A DNA stretch of 64,000 nucleotides from Rhodococcus pseudokoreensis (GCF_017068395.1 NZ_CP070619.1:3596001-3660000), one strand, 5' to 3'; positions 27,902-37,578 are shown, counted from the stretch's first letter. Numbers and translations: made by a program. The notes: generated by a model from the letters alone, not told the origin.

Positions 27902-29706
27902 CACCCGACTTCTCCGACACCACCGATTTCGAGGACGCCGACCGCGGTTTCGTCGACCGCCTCGACCCCTGCACCGTCACGGACGCGGACGGTCGCACGG
28001 TGTGGGACATGCGGGAGTACGCGTTCCTGTCCGGCGACTGCCCGGGCACCGCCAACCCGAGTCTGTGGCGGCAGTCGCAACTGTGCGCGAAGGACGGGCT
28101 GTACGAGGTCACCGAGGGCATCTACCAGCTACGCGGAATCGACCTGTCCAACATGACGATCGTCGAAGGCGAGACGGGTGTCCTGGTGATCGACCCGCTC
28201 ATCTCTCAGGAGACCGCGGCCGCCGCGCTCGCGCTGTATCGGAAGAACCGGGGCGACCGGCCCGTCACCGGAGTCCTCTACACGCACTCCCACATCGATC
28301 ACTTCGGCGGCGTCGTCGGCGTACTCCCCGACGGTCGCGGCGACGTCCCGATCTTCGCGCCCGAAGGGTTCCTCGAGCACGCGGTGTCCGAGAACATCTA
28401 CGCCGGAACGGCAATGGGCAGGCGCGCCACCTACATGTACGGACCGCTGCTGCCGAAGGGTCCGCGCGGGCACCTCGGTGCGGGGCTCGGGACGAACACG
28501 TCGACCGGCAGGCCGGGGCTGATCCCGCCGACCGTCGACATCACCCACACCGGTCAGGAGGAGACCGTCGACGGCATCCGCATCCTCTTCCAGGTGACGC
28601 CGGGAACGGAGGCGCCCGCCGAGATGAACTTCCTGTTCCCCGACCACCGGGCGCTGTGCATGGCCGAGAACGCCACCCACAACCTGCACAATCTCCTCAC
28701 GTTGCGCGGCGCACTGGTCCGCGATCCGCGCGCCTGGTCGCGGTATCTCGACCAGGCGATCGAGATGTTCGACGGCGGCTACGACGTCGCGTTCGCCTCC
28801 CACCACTGGCCGACGTGGGGCCGCGACCGGGTGGTGAAATTCCTGTCGGAACAGCGCGACCTGTACCAGTATCTGCACGACCAGACGCTGCGGATGCTCA
28901 ACGCGGGGCTGACCGGGATCGAGATCGCCGAAGACTTCCCGCTGCCACCGGCCCTCGAATCCGCCTGGCACGCGCGCGGCTACTACGGGTCGGTCAGCCA
29001 CAACGTGAAGGCGATCTACCAGCGGTACATGGGCTGGTTCGACGGCAACCCGACGTCGCTGTGGCAGCATCCGCCCGAAAGCGTGGCCACCCGCTACGTC
29101 GAGTGCATGGGCGGCCAGGACGAGGTCCGGTCGAAGGCGACGCAGTACCTCGAGCGCGGAGATCTGCGGTTCGCCGCCGAACTGCTCAAGCACGCCGTGT
29201 TCGCCGACCCCTCCGACGATGCGGCCAAGGACCTGCTGGCCCGCACGTACGAGCAACTCGGCTTCGGCGCCGAGAACGCGACGTGGCGCAACTTCTACCT
29301 CACCGGGGCACTCGAACTCCGGGGCGGCATCACCACCCCGCCGCTCAGCGACCTCGGCGCGGACATGCTGAGCGCCCTGACGATCGACCAGATCTTCGAC
29401 TCCGTCGCCCTCCGCATCAACGGCCCGCGCGCCTGGGACGCCACCCTCGTCGCGGAGTGGCACTTCACCGAACCCGAGGCGCACTACCGGACGACGCTGT
29501 CCAACGGCGCGCTCATCCAGACGGTCGCGCCGAGGACCGCGGCGCAACCCGACGTCACGCTGACCCTGACGAAGATGCAGTTGCTCGCCCTGTTCGCCGG
29601 CCGGGGCCTGGAGGGCATCGAGGTGACGGGTGACCCGTCGAAACTGCTCGCCCTCACCGAATTGCTCGACCCGCCCGACAACGTGTTCCCGATCGTCACG
29701 CCGTAG
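27898..29706 (+). CDS. alkylsulfatase of the metallo-beta-lactamase fold (SdsA1/BDS1 type)
   Basis: 602-residue class III sulfatase. The zinc motif THSHIDHFGG gives H130, H132, D134 and H135, and further ligands lie in MAENATHNLHN near 260 and ASHHWPTWG near 300. A dimerisation helical domain (about 320-470) and a C-terminal SCP2-like sterol-carrier domain (about 480-600, DQIFDSVALRINGP) follow, the full SdsA1 architecture. It hydrolyses primary or secondary alkyl sulfates such as SDS, releasing alcohol and sulfate. It is zinc-dependent and does not need formylglycine. No signal peptide. Coupled to the AI-2E gene by ATGA overlap. Confidence 0.93.
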   Translation: MTPDFSDTTDFEDADRGFVDRLDPCTVTDADGRTVWDMREYAFLSGDCPGTANPSLWRQSQLCAKDGLYEVTEGIYQLRGIDLSNMTIVEGETGVLVIDPLISQETAAAALALYRKNRGDRPVTGVLYTHSHIDHFGGVVGVLPDGRGDVPIFAPEGFLEHAVSENIYAGTAMGRRATYMYGPLLPKGPRGHLGAGLGTNTSTGRPGLIPPTVDITHTGQEETVDGIRILFQVTPGTEAPAEMNFLFPDHRALCMAENATHNLHNLLTLRGALVRDPRAWSRYLDQAIEMFDGGYDVAFASHHWPTWGRDRVVKFLSEQRDLYQYLHDQTLRMLNAGLTGIEIAEDFPLPPALESAWHARGYYGSVSHNVKAIYQRYMGWFDGNPTSLWQHPPESVATRYVECMGGQDEVRSKATQYLERGDLRFAAELLKHAVFADPSDDAAKDLLARTYEQLGFGAENATWRNFYLTGALELRGGITTPPLSDLGADMLSALTIDQIFDSVALRINGPRAWDATLVAEWHFTEPEAHYRTTLSNGALIQTVAPRTAAQPDVTLTLTKMQLLALFAGRGLEGIEVTGDPSKLLALTELLDPPDNVFPIVTP

Positions 29707-29716
29707 GCGCTTCGCG

Positions 29717-29762
29717 CCCGTGAGTGGTTAGAGAGTCTCTGGACTCCTTAACCACTCACGGG
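29717..29762. repeat. 40-nt palindromic element, type C
   Basis: The core 29720-29759 has outer arms GTGAGTGGTTA/TAACCACTCAC with an inner GAGTC/GACTC pair, so it shares the outer hexamers and exact 40-nt length with types A and B but not the interior. It lies between the convergent alkylsulfatase and M23 genes. A second GC hairpin, GGCGGC-GGA-GCCGCC, follows at once and touches the M23 stop. Confidence 0.88.
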
Positions 29763-29774
29763 CGGCGGAGCCGC

Positions 29775-31064
29775 CTACCCGAAGTCGACGATCGCGAGAT
29801 TGCTCGGAAGCTCATCCGTCCGCGGCTCACCGGTGGGCAGTTTTCCCTGCAGGAACTGCCCCGACAGGTAGTCGTCCGCGTCGAGGATCTGCTGCGGCGC
29901 GACCTGCCCCTCGTATTCGAAGCTGTCGAAGACGTACGGCAGGGAGTCGGCGTACAGCAGGCTCGGGCCGTTCATCAACTGGAAGTGCAGATGCGACGCG
30001 TTGGCGTTGCCGGTGTTCCCGAGTTTCGCGAGCGTGTCGCCCTTCGACACCTTGTCGCCGGGCTTGACGAGCAGCGAACCCTCGATGAAGTGCGCGTACA
30101 TCGCGTAGACGCCGCCTCCGAGGTCGAGGACGACGTGGTTTCCGTCGACGTTCTCGACGGTGAGTTTCGCAGCGAGTTCCGGGACCTCGGCGGGCAGTGT
30201 GCCCGGGGCGTTGGCGGGCACGTTGTCCAATGTGGCCACGACCGTTCCGTCGGCGACGGCGTACACGTCGGAACCGTAGTCGACGTAGCTCTCGTTCTTC
30301 GTCCGGTCGCCGGTGTAGAACTCGCCCTGGTCGTTGGTGCGTTTCCAGTCGATCGCGAATCGTTGACTGTTGTTGATCTTGCCGTCGACCGGGAGCGGCG
30401 ACGTGCGGTGCGGGAATCCCGGCAGGCAGCAGCCGTTGAGGGCAATCCAGTTGTCGCCCTTCAGCGGTGGCGAGATGACGCGTGGGGTCCCGGCGTCGAT
30501 GTCGAGGGCGGTGATCAGATAGTCGACGGGGGACGGTTCCCGCGACGACGGCGCGGCCGCGGCGCTGCCGTACAGGTGGTGGAGCACCGCTTTCGGGGCC
30601 TGATCGAGCGAGTCGAACGTGTAGTCGACGAACAGGATACGAGTCTCCTGCGGCGGAATCACCGTGGAGGTGGCTGCCGGCGCGGTCAGCATTCGCAGCC
30701 GGTTGCAGTCGCCGTACGGACAATTCGGCTCGACGAGCGCCGCACCGGAGAACGATGCGATCACCTTCGACGGGTCGGTCCCGTCGACGACGTCCAGTTT
30801 GTCGAGCGTCGCCGGGACGGGTGTCGCGTTCGTCAGCTGGAGGTCGTAGGCGACGTGGTACTTGCCGTCGGTGCCCGGGAACGGGAAGGTCGGATCACCG
30901 ATCGGGGTGAGGATCAGTCCCGTGTAGGCGTCGGGCACGGTGACCGCCCCCGCCCCGCCTGCCGTCGTCGGCGACGCACTCGTATCCGTCGCATCGCCGC
31001 TGCTCGAGCACCCCGCCGCGACGAGTGCGATCGACATCATCAGCCCGGCAACTGCCAACTTCAT
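29775..31064 (-). CDS. M23-family metallopeptidase-like lipoprotein
   Basis: 429-residue exported lipoprotein. The signal peptide ends in lipobox VAAGC (C19), followed by a Ser/Thr/Gly linker, a beta-rich domain of unknown type, and a C-terminal LytM/M23 domain (about 235-370). The domain shows NSQRFAIDWKR near 236, a YGSDVYAVADGTV block and HLHFQ near 366, fitting the H-x-H zinc site. M23 domains cleave peptidoglycan cross-bridges or act as non-catalytic activators; the first zinc ligand position (usually HxGxD) reads QRFAID, so catalysis is doubtful. The ATG has GGAG five bases upstream. Confidence 0.8.
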   Translation of the reverse strand: MKLAVAGLMMSIALVAAGCSSSGDATDTSASPTTAGGAGAVTVPDAYTGLILTPIGDPTFPFPGTDGKYHVAYDLQLTNATPVPATLDKLDVVDGTDPSKVIASFSGAALVEPNCPYGDCNRLRMLTAPAATSTVIPPQETRILFVDYTFDSLDQAPKAVLHHLYGSAAAAPSSREPSPVDYLITALDIDAGTPRVISPPLKGDNWIALNGCCLPGFPHRTSPLPVDGKINNSQRFAIDWKRTNDQGEFYTGDRTKNESYVDYGSDVYAVADGTVVATLDNVPANAPGTLPAEVPELAAKLTVENVDGNHVVLDLGGGVYAMYAHFIEGSLLVKPGDKVSKGDTLAKLGNTGNANASHLHFQLMNGPSLLYADSLPYVFDSFEYEGQVAPQQILDADDYLSGQFLQGKLPTGEPRTDELPSNLAIVDFG

Positions 31065-31306
31065 GGTCACTCCATTCAGGCACTTCGCCGCGGCCCAGTG
31101 CCCTTCGACGTGGCCATCGTCCGCCGGCCCGCCCGCCGAGGATTCACCCGTCGAGTGTGAATTTCGGGTTGCCGCCGGTTTGCGGTAACCACGTTCACCC
31201 ACACAGAACAACTGGTTCTCGCTAAAATCGTCGCACCGGCTTACTGCGTCGGGAATTGGCGTTTGTCGAAGATCGTTTCTCGGTGCAGCGAGAATTGGGG
31301 GTCGGC

Positions 31307-33952
31307 GTGACGGCAGCACCGCTCGGGGAGTTTCGTCTGAGTACTCGAATACCGTCGAGTGCTGGGGGTCGAACGGTCACCCGGACCCGCCTGCACACCA
31401 TGCTCACCGATGCGCTCACCGACGAGGCCCACCCGTATCCGGTTGCGCTGGTCTGCGCGCCTGCCGGGTCCGGCAAGACGCGGGCCGTGGCCGACTGGGC
31501 GCGGGAGTTGCTGGCCGCCGACGACGCCCCGACCATTGCCTGGCTCACCATCGAGGAGCGGCACAACGACCTCGACGTCGTCCACCGGGCGATCCTCCGC
31601 GCACTCACCGACGCCGGAAATCCTCGCCTGCAGGCGGCGTGCGCCGGGCTCGTTTCCGAGTCACCCGACCTCGGCGCCACCTTGTCGGCCGCGTTGCACG
31701 AACTCGGCGAGAACATCTGGATGATCATCGACGACGCCCACCTCCTCCGCGACACCGACGTCCTCACCGACCTCGAGTCGTTCATGCGCTGGCAACCGCC
31801 GATGCTGCGGACGGTCATCGTCGGACGGTTCGAGCCGCCGCTCGCGCTGCAGCGACTTCGCCTGGACGGCAAACTGTTCACGCTCACGGCAACGGATCTC
31901 GCGTTCACGTCCGACGAGTCGGCCGAGATGCTCGACGAGCACGGCGTGGTGCTGCCCCCGGACGATCTCGACGCCCTCATGGTTCGCACGGAGGGCTGGG
32001 CTGCCGGAATCCGGCTGGCGGGAATGTCTTTGGAAGGGCATCCGGATCCGAGCCGGTTGATCGCCGAGTTCTCGGGCGACCGCCGGGCCGTCGCCGACTA
32101 TCTCATCGAGGAGGTCCTCGCCGGCCAGACCGACGAGATGCGCGAGTTCCTCCTGCGCACGTCCGTACCCGCGTCGTTCACGGTCGAACTCGCCGAGAAA
32201 CTCACGGGCTGCACGGACGCGCACGGCAACATCGATTGGCTCGAGCACCACAATTTTCTGATCAGCCGGATCACCGAGAACCCCACGCACTACCGCTACC
32301 ACCCGCTGCTGCGGAGTTATCTGCGCGCGGAGATCAGCCGCATCGGCCACGTCGAAGTCGAGCATCTCGAATTGACGGCGGCCCATTGGCACGACGAATT
32401 CGGCGATGCGCTGCTCGCACTCGAGCACGCGGTGAACTCCGGTGATCACGACGAGATCGTGGCGCTGCTGGCCAGGACGTCGCTGCCCTTGATCATCGGG
32501 GGCCACGGCGAGGCCGTCGACCGGATTCTCACGCGGGCGCCCCGGGCATCGCAGGACCACCCGTCGGCGCGGCTGCTCCGCGCCGCCGCCGCGCTCGCCT
32601 CGGGAAACATCCCGGTGGCCACGTCCACCCTCGAACTCCTCGACCGCAGGAAGTCGGGTCTGCTGGTGGACGGCGCCGCCGAATCCCGGATCCACCTGCT
32701 GCTCCGCGAATCGCTGCGGGTACAGACCGCGATCGGCACCGGCGACATCGAGACCGCACTGAACCGGCTGCAGAACGTGGGCGGCGGTTCGAGCGGCGAC
32801 CCCGACCTCGACGCGTTCGTCCTGCTCCAGGAAGGCCGTGCGCTGCTCTTCCTCGGACGGGACGACGACGCGGAGGCCGTGCTCGGGAGGTCGCTCGCGC
32901 ACGCGCGACTCGGCGACGCACCGTTGAGCGTCATGTACTGCCTGGGAACTCTCGCCGCCGTCTCGATGTCGCGGGGCGACGTGGCGGTGGCGTCCGAACT
33001 GGTGGACGAGGCCCTGACGATCGGCCGGACGCAGTCGGCGACGGGCGATCCGACGTTCCAGTTGACGAAGCTCGTCGACTCGTGGTGCCGCTACATGCGG
33101 ATGGACCCCGACGCCGCCCGCGTCGCCGCCGAATCCGCCGAGGCGTTGCGTCGCGCGAGCACCGGAACCGCGGGTTTCGCCGACGGCGCCGCGGCCCTGT
33201 TCGGTCTCGACGAGTCCGAACACCGGCACGGTTCGGTGACGATGGTGCATGCGGACAGCCCGGTGTCGTCCGCACTGCCGATGCCGCCGGGAATCCGCGC
33301 GGTGCTGCTGCCCGCCATCCAGTACGCGTATCTGTCCGCCGGTGAGGTCGGGTGGGCGCACGAGTTGGCCACCGAGGCGCAGGCCTTCCTCGGGCCCACC
33401 GGCGACACACCCCTCGTCGAGGCGATCATCCATCTGCATCTGCACCGCCTCGACCTGGCCCGCCGGACGATCCAGCCGGTCCTGGACGGTGAACTGGAAT
33501 GCGCGGCGGGCACCAACCTGATCGCGGCGTGGCTCGTGGACGCGTCGATCGCGCTTGCCCGCAAACATGATTCGCGCGCCCACAGCGCGCTCACCGAGGC
33601 GTTGCGTCTCGCGGAGCCGCAGTCGGTGCTGCGTCCGTTCCACGACTGCGGACCACAGATCCGGGATCTTCTCGTGCGGAGCACCGGCCGGTTCGGGGTG
33701 CTCGAACCGTTCGCGGAGCGGCTCCGCGCGTCGTTCCCGCGGTCGGAGAGCACGGCGTCCGACATGCTCACTCCCCGTGAACTGGAACTGCTCGTGGAGC
33801 TTCCGTCGTGGCGCACCGCCGAGCAGATCGCTGCCGACCTGTGCGTGTCGGTGAACACGGTGAAGACTCATCTGCGCGGGATCTACCGCAAACTCGGCGT
33901 CACGTCCCGCCGCGACGCGATCGCCGCCGCGCAACACCACGGTTTGCTCTGA
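31307..33952 (+). CDS. large ATP-binding LuxR-family (LAL/MalT-type) transcription regulator
   Basis: 881-residue regulator. An N-terminal STAND/AAA-like ATPase has Walker A APAGSGKTR near residue 50 and Walker B-like WMIIDDAHLL near 140. A long helical TPR-like region (about 350-790) follows, and the C-terminal LuxR helix-turn-helix is LTPRELELLVELPSWRTAEQIAADL then VNTVKTHLRGIYRKLGV. LAL regulators switch on target promoters when a small inducer binds the TPR region. The start is ambiguous: GTG at 31307 has GGGGG a few bases upstream and is chosen; GTG at 31283 and TTG at 31256 are in frame. Targets are unknown; it is divergent from the M23 lipoprotein gene. Confidence 0.87.
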   Translation: MTAAPLGEFRLSTRIPSSAGGRTVTRTRLHTMLTDALTDEAHPYPVALVCAPAGSGKTRAVADWARELLAADDAPTIAWLTIEERHNDLDVVHRAILRALTDAGNPRLQAACAGLVSESPDLGATLSAALHELGENIWMIIDDAHLLRDTDVLTDLESFMRWQPPMLRTVIVGRFEPPLALQRLRLDGKLFTLTATDLAFTSDESAEMLDEHGVVLPPDDLDALMVRTEGWAAGIRLAGMSLEGHPDPSRLIAEFSGDRRAVADYLIEEVLAGQTDEMREFLLRTSVPASFTVELAEKLTGCTDAHGNIDWLEHHNFLISRITENPTHYRYHPLLRSYLRAEISRIGHVEVEHLELTAAHWHDEFGDALLALEHAVNSGDHDEIVALLARTSLPLIIGGHGEAVDRILTRAPRASQDHPSARLLRAAAALASGNIPVATSTLELLDRRKSGLLVDGAAESRIHLLLRESLRVQTAIGTGDIETALNRLQNVGGGSSGDPDLDAFVLLQEGRALLFLGRDDDAEAVLGRSLAHARLGDAPLSVMYCLGTLAAVSMSRGDVAVASELVDEALTIGRTQSATGDPTFQLTKLVDSWCRYMRMDPDAARVAAESAEALRRASTGTAGFADGAAALFGLDESEHRHGSVTMVHADSPVSSALPMPPGIRAVLLPAIQYAYLSAGEVGWAHELATEAQAFLGPTGDTPLVEAIIHLHLHRLDLARRTIQPVLDGELECAAGTNLIAAWLVDASIALARKHDSRAHSALTEALRLAEPQSVLRPFHDCGPQIRDLLVRSTGRFGVLEPFAERLRASFPRSESTASDMLTPRELELLVELPSWRTAEQIAADLCVSVNTVKTHLRGIYRKLGVTSRRDAIAAAQHHGLL

Positions 33953-34057
33953 GACGGTTCACCACTTGCGGGTGAGGCGCGTCGCTCTTCCGTCGGTCAC
34001 CCTGAAATCTACGGCTGACCGAGTTCTGGAACGACGATGTGAATGAAGGAGCCCGCC

Positions 34058-34291
34058 GTGGTGCGTCCTGAATCGAACTGGCCGGGCAAGGTCAGGTACG
34101 CCTTCCTGATCAGCGGCGCCCTGTCCGATCGGGTGCTGGCGGCCTTCCCCGAGTTGGACGTCTCGGACGTCACGACCGGTGACACGACGCTCTACGGCCC
34201 GGTCGACGGCCCGACGGATCTCCGCGGCATGCTGGCCCGCTTCGACGCGCTGGGACTGACCGTCATCGAGATGCGCAGGCTACCGGACTGA
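34058..34291 (+). CDS. 77-residue small protein of unknown function
   Basis: A small acidic protein with predicted beta-alpha-beta pattern (VRYAFLISGALSDRVLAAF, then DTTLYGPVDGPTDLRGMLARFDALGLTVIEMRR), reminiscent of small ferredoxin-like or ACT-like folds. The GTG start is fixed by AAGGAG six bases upstream; the ATG five codons earlier (34043) overlaps that site. It lies between the LAL regulator and the PknD-like kinase gene, all co-oriented, with 40 bp to the kinase start. I do not recognise the family, and no function is proposed. Confidence 0.65.
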   Translation: MVRPESNWPGKVRYAFLISGALSDRVLAAFPELDVSDVTTGDTTLYGPVDGPTDLRGMLARFDALGLTVIEMRRLPD

Positions 34292-34331
34292 CCGGGCTGC
34301 GGGGTTCAATGGTGAAGGGTCCCGGGAGGCG

Positions 34332-36149
34332 GTGAGCCGAGTGAGCGGCGAGTTCGAACCGGGCACGGTGTTTGCCGGCTACGTGATCGAACGGGTTCTG
34401 GGACGAGGCGGGATGGGTACCGTCTACCTCGCCCAGCATCCCAACCTGCCGCGCAAGGTCGCTCTCAAACTGCTCGACACGTCGTGGACGAGCGACGACT
34501 ACGTCCGGTCGCGTTTCGAATCGGAAGCGGACCACGCCGCCCATCTCGACCATCCCAACATCGTCACCGTCCACGACCGCGGCCGCGAGGGCGGCAGGTT
34601 GTGGATCGCGATGCAGTACGTGCCCGGCGTCGACGCCAGGAGAGCGCTCAGCTCCGGGGCACTGGACGTCGAGCGCGCCGTGCACATCGTCAGCGAGACC
34701 GGGAGGGCTCTCGACCACGCGCACGAGGCCGGGATTCTGCATCGCGACGTGAAGCCGGCGAACATCCTGCTCGCGCCGGGCGACCCCGAACGGGTGCTGC
34801 TCACCGATTTCGGCACCGCCAAGGCCCTCGACGAAACGCATCAGCTGACCCGCACCGGGATGCTGGTGGCGACGCTGCACTACGCGGCGCCCGAGCAGAT
34901 CGAGGGCCAGAAGCTCGACCACCGCGTCGACATCTACGCGTTGGGCTGCACCTTCTTCCATCTGCTCACCAACGAACCGCCGTATCCCGGGACCACCGCG
35001 TCCTCGGTGATGCACGGCCATCTGAACGGGCCGATTCCCAAGCCGAGCGTGGTGCGCCCCGGGCTGCCGGCCGGGGTCGACGCGGTCGTCGCGCGCGCCA
35101 TGGCCAAGGACCGCGAGGAGCGTTACTCGACGTGTCGTGAGTTCAGCGACGCCGTCCACGCGATCGAGTGGGACGGGCCGGGCAGCGTCACCCGTCCCGC
35201 CGCCCTCGCCGACTCCGCCGCGACCACCCGAACGAGCCGTCCCGCCGTGACCCGGCCCGATGCCGAGCCGGGTGCGGAGCCGACGGCACCGACCACGGTC
35301 GGGGGCCGGTGGCGGCGGAAACGCTGGCTGCTCGCCGCTCTCCTGGCGGTTGTCCTCGTCGCCGCCGCTGTCGCCTACGTCGTCTGGCCGGGCGAGGAGT
35401 CGCCGGACAGTCAGGTGGTGCTCCCGCTGACCGGCCTGCAGGGCCCGGCCGGGCTCGCGGTGTCGGGCAGCGGGAACCTGTACATCGCGGACAGCGCGGC
35501 CAAGCAGGTTCTGGAGGTGCGGGCCGGGTCCTACGAGCAGACGGTCCTTCCCTTCACCGGACTCGAGGTTCCGCAGGGAGTCGCGGTCAGCACGTCCGGC
35601 GACGTGTACGTCTCCGACCTCGTGACCAACACCGTGACGATGCTGCACGGCAGCACCCAGGTACCGATGCCGTTCGGCGGGCTGAACCAGCCGTTCGGAA
35701 TCGCGCTCGGACCGGACGGGACGCTGTACGTCGCGGACACGCTCAACAACCGGGTGCTGGCCCTGCGCGACGTCACCGCCGCCCCTGTCGCGGTACCGCT
35801 GTCGGTGATCGGCCCGTTCGCCGTCGCCGTCGGCGAGCAGGGCGACCTCTACGTCGGCACGCCCAACAAGGTGCTCGCGTGGAACGCCGCCACCCGCGCC
35901 CAGAGCTTCCTGCCGTTCACCGACCTCCAGAGCGTCGGTGGTGTCGCGGTCGACGACGAGGGAACCGTGTACGCGATCGACCAGAACCACAACCGCATTC
36001 TGCGGCTGCCCGCCGGTTCGGACGAGCAGGAGGTCCTCCCGTTCACCGGCCTGGACCAGCCGGAAGGGATCGCCGTGTCGAGCCGGGGCGACGTGTACGT
36101 CGCGGACACCGACAACAGCCGGGTGGTCATGCTGCCTGCGGGCAGCTGA
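34332..36149 (+). CDS. transmembrane Ser/Thr protein kinase with extracellular NHL-type beta-propeller (PknD-like)
   Basis: 605-residue receptor kinase. The cytosolic kinase domain has the glycine loop GRGGMGTV, K46 (VALK), HRD with D139, DFG at 159-161 and APE near 197. A Pro/Thr/Ala juxtamembrane linker follows, then one membrane helix (about 330-350). The outer domain is six repeated blade-like units (LPLTGLQGPAGLAVSGSGNLYIADS and variants), an NHL/SMP-30-like propeller as in M. tuberculosis PknD. The propeller presumably binds an extracellular ligand or surface. GTG 34332 is only two bases from GGAGG and GTG 34341 eleven, so either may be used. Confidence 0.93.
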   Translation: MSRVSGEFEPGTVFAGYVIERVLGRGGMGTVYLAQHPNLPRKVALKLLDTSWTSDDYVRSRFESEADHAAHLDHPNIVTVHDRGREGGRLWIAMQYVPGVDARRALSSGALDVERAVHIVSETGRALDHAHEAGILHRDVKPANILLAPGDPERVLLTDFGTAKALDETHQLTRTGMLVATLHYAAPEQIEGQKLDHRVDIYALGCTFFHLLTNEPPYPGTTASSVMHGHLNGPIPKPSVVRPGLPAGVDAVVARAMAKDREERYSTCREFSDAVHAIEWDGPGSVTRPAALADSAATTRTSRPAVTRPDAEPGAEPTAPTTVGGRWRRKRWLLAALLAVVLVAAAVAYVVWPGEESPDSQVVLPLTGLQGPAGLAVSGSGNLYIADSAAKQVLEVRAGSYEQTVLPFTGLEVPQGVAVSTSGDVYVSDLVTNTVTMLHGSTQVPMPFGGLNQPFGIALGPDGTLYVADTLNNRVLALRDVTAAPVAVPLSVIGPFAVAVGEQGDLYVGTPNKVLAWNAATRAQSFLPFTDLQSVGGVAVDDEGTVYAIDQNHNRILRLPAGSDEQEVLPFTGLDQPEGIAVSSRGDVYVADTDNSRVVMLPAGS

Positions 36150-36153
36150 CCGC

Positions 36154-36489
36154 TCAGGCCTGGCGCGCCAGGTCGAACCCGAACGATTCGGCGACGGCCT
36201 CGTCGACCCGGCCGTCGTGATTGGCGAGCAGTTCTTCGCGTTCGTTCGCGGAGAGACCACCCCAGATGCCGTACGGTTCACCGACACTGAGTGCGTGCTC
36301 CCGGCACTGCACCAGCACGGGGCAGCCGCGGCAGATCATCTTGGCGCGGAAGTCCCGCATCTCGCGGGCCCGGCCACGTTCGCGGTCGGGGTGGAAGAAG
36401 GTGGACGATTCGTAGCCGCGGCACGCGGCGTCCCTCTGCCAGTCCCACACCTCGGCGACCGGAATGGGAAGACTCAACCGATTGGACAT
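36154..36489 (-). CDS. WhiB-family iron-sulfur regulator, WhiB3-like
   Basis: 111-residue WhiB protein with ligands C23, C53, C56 and C62, the EPYGIWGGLS turn at 71-80, and an acidic extended C-terminus. The segments WDWQRDAACRGYESSTFFHPD and RERGRAREMRDFRAK resemble WhiB3 more than WhiB1, 2 or 4. WhiB3 senses redox/NO and adjusts lipid metabolism in mycobacteria. The ATG has GGAGGAG upstream and lies 16 bp inside the 3' end of the co-oriented glucokinase gene. It ends four bases from the convergent kinase gene. WhiB3 assignment is by motif similarity only. Confidence 0.85.
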   Translation of the reverse strand: MSNRLSLPIPVAEVWDWQRDAACRGYESSTFFHPDRERGRAREMRDFRAKMICRGCPVLVQCREHALSVGEPYGIWGGLSANEREELLANHDGRVDEAVAESFGFDLARQA

Positions 36490-37478
36490 TGCACTCCTCC
36501 AGATACTCGTGAGCCGTTGTGTGCAAGCCCGAGAACGCGTTCCCGGGCCAGATCGGCGGCGCCGACGATGCCGACGTTCGCGCCGAGTTCCGCCAGTCGC
36601 ACCTCGGCGACCGGTCGATGTGCGCGTCCGGTGAGACGGTTCTCGAACGCGGCGGCGGCGGGACCGCGCAGCAGTTCACCGGCCTCGCAGACTCCCCCGC
36701 CGATGATGAACAGGTCGGGGTCGAAGAACGCGGCGATGTCCGCCATGCCGTGCCCCAGCCAGGAACCGATCACCCGGAAACATTCGAGCGCCGCGGGGTC
36801 ACCGTCCTGCGCTGCAGCGGTGATGTGCAGGCCGGTGATGGCGTCCGCCCTGCCGCCGGCGCGGGCAAGCAGGTCGGCGGCGAAACCGGGCGACACGTTC
36901 GCGAGGTCCTGCGCTTCCCGGACCAGTGCCCGCCCGCTGGCGTAACGCTCCCAGCAGCCGTGGTTGCCGCAGCCGCACCGGCGGCCGTGCGGTTCGACGT
37001 TGAGGTGCCCGAACTCCGCGGCCACCCCGAACTTGCCGCGGTGGAGGACGCCGTCGACGACGATGCCGCCGCCGATCCCGGTTCCCACGGTGAGCACGAC
37101 GACGGTCTGTCCCGTCCGCCCGGCCCCGAAGCGCGCTTCGCCCCAGGCCGCGGCGTTGGCGTCGTTCTCCACCACCGTCGGCAATCCGCACGCCGCTTCG
37201 ACCACCGCACCCAGCGGTTCGTTGCGCCAGGCGAGGTTCGGGGCGAACAGCACGGTGCTGAGGTCGGCGGCGACGAAGCCTGCCGCGCCGATGCCGACGG
37301 CCTGGACCGGATGGGTATCGGCCAGATCCCGGACGAGTTCGGCGATGACGTTCTCGACGCCGCGCGCATCGTGGGACGGGGTGTCACGACGCACCATCCG
37401 GTGGATGACTCCGTCGGTGTCGACCACGCCGGCAGCGATCTTCGTGCCACCCACGTCGATGCCAATTGTCAGAGCCAT
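36474..37478 (-). CDS. ROK-family glucokinase
   Basis: 334-residue sugar kinase. The ATP-binding IGIDVGGTKIAAGVV opens the protein; the active-site block VVENDANAAAWGEARFG near 115 carries the catalytic Asp; GHLNVEPHGRRCGCGNHGCWE near 165 is the ROK zinc-binding motif CxCGxxGCxE. It phosphorylates glucose (possibly other hexoses) with ATP. The ATG giving MALTIGID is chosen because AGAGGA is eight bases upstream. It sits upstream of the WhiB3-like gene and next to sugar import and LacI genes, suggesting it handles glucose released by the GH13 enzyme. Confidence 0.92.
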   Translation of the reverse strand: MALTIGIDVGGTKIAAGVVDTDGVIHRMVRRDTPSHDARGVENVIAELVRDLADTHPVQAVGIGAAGFVAADLSTVLFAPNLAWRNEPLGAVVEAACGLPTVVENDANAAAWGEARFGAGRTGQTVVVLTVGTGIGGGIVVDGVLHRGKFGVAAEFGHLNVEPHGRRCGCGNHGCWERYASGRALVREAQDLANVSPGFAADLLARAGGRADAITGLHITAAAQDGDPAALECFRVIGSWLGHGMADIAAFFDPDLFIIGGGVCEAGELLRGPAAAAFENRLTGRAHRPVAEVRLAELGANVGIVGAADLARERVLGLAHNGSRVSGGVQCPIG

Positions 37479-37578
37479 GTCTCGTGTCCTCTTCAAATCT
37501 GCGAGTGAGGGGTGTCACGCTGACAGTAGAGGACCTTTGGATTTTCATCAATACATACTTCAGTCTTTTTAAGAACAA

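Noticed and set aside
28129..29547. A 472-codon minus-strand open frame opposite the alkylsulfatase gene
   Set aside because: Antisense shadow; no motif, no ribosome site, and the opposite strand encodes a complete SdsA1-type enzyme.
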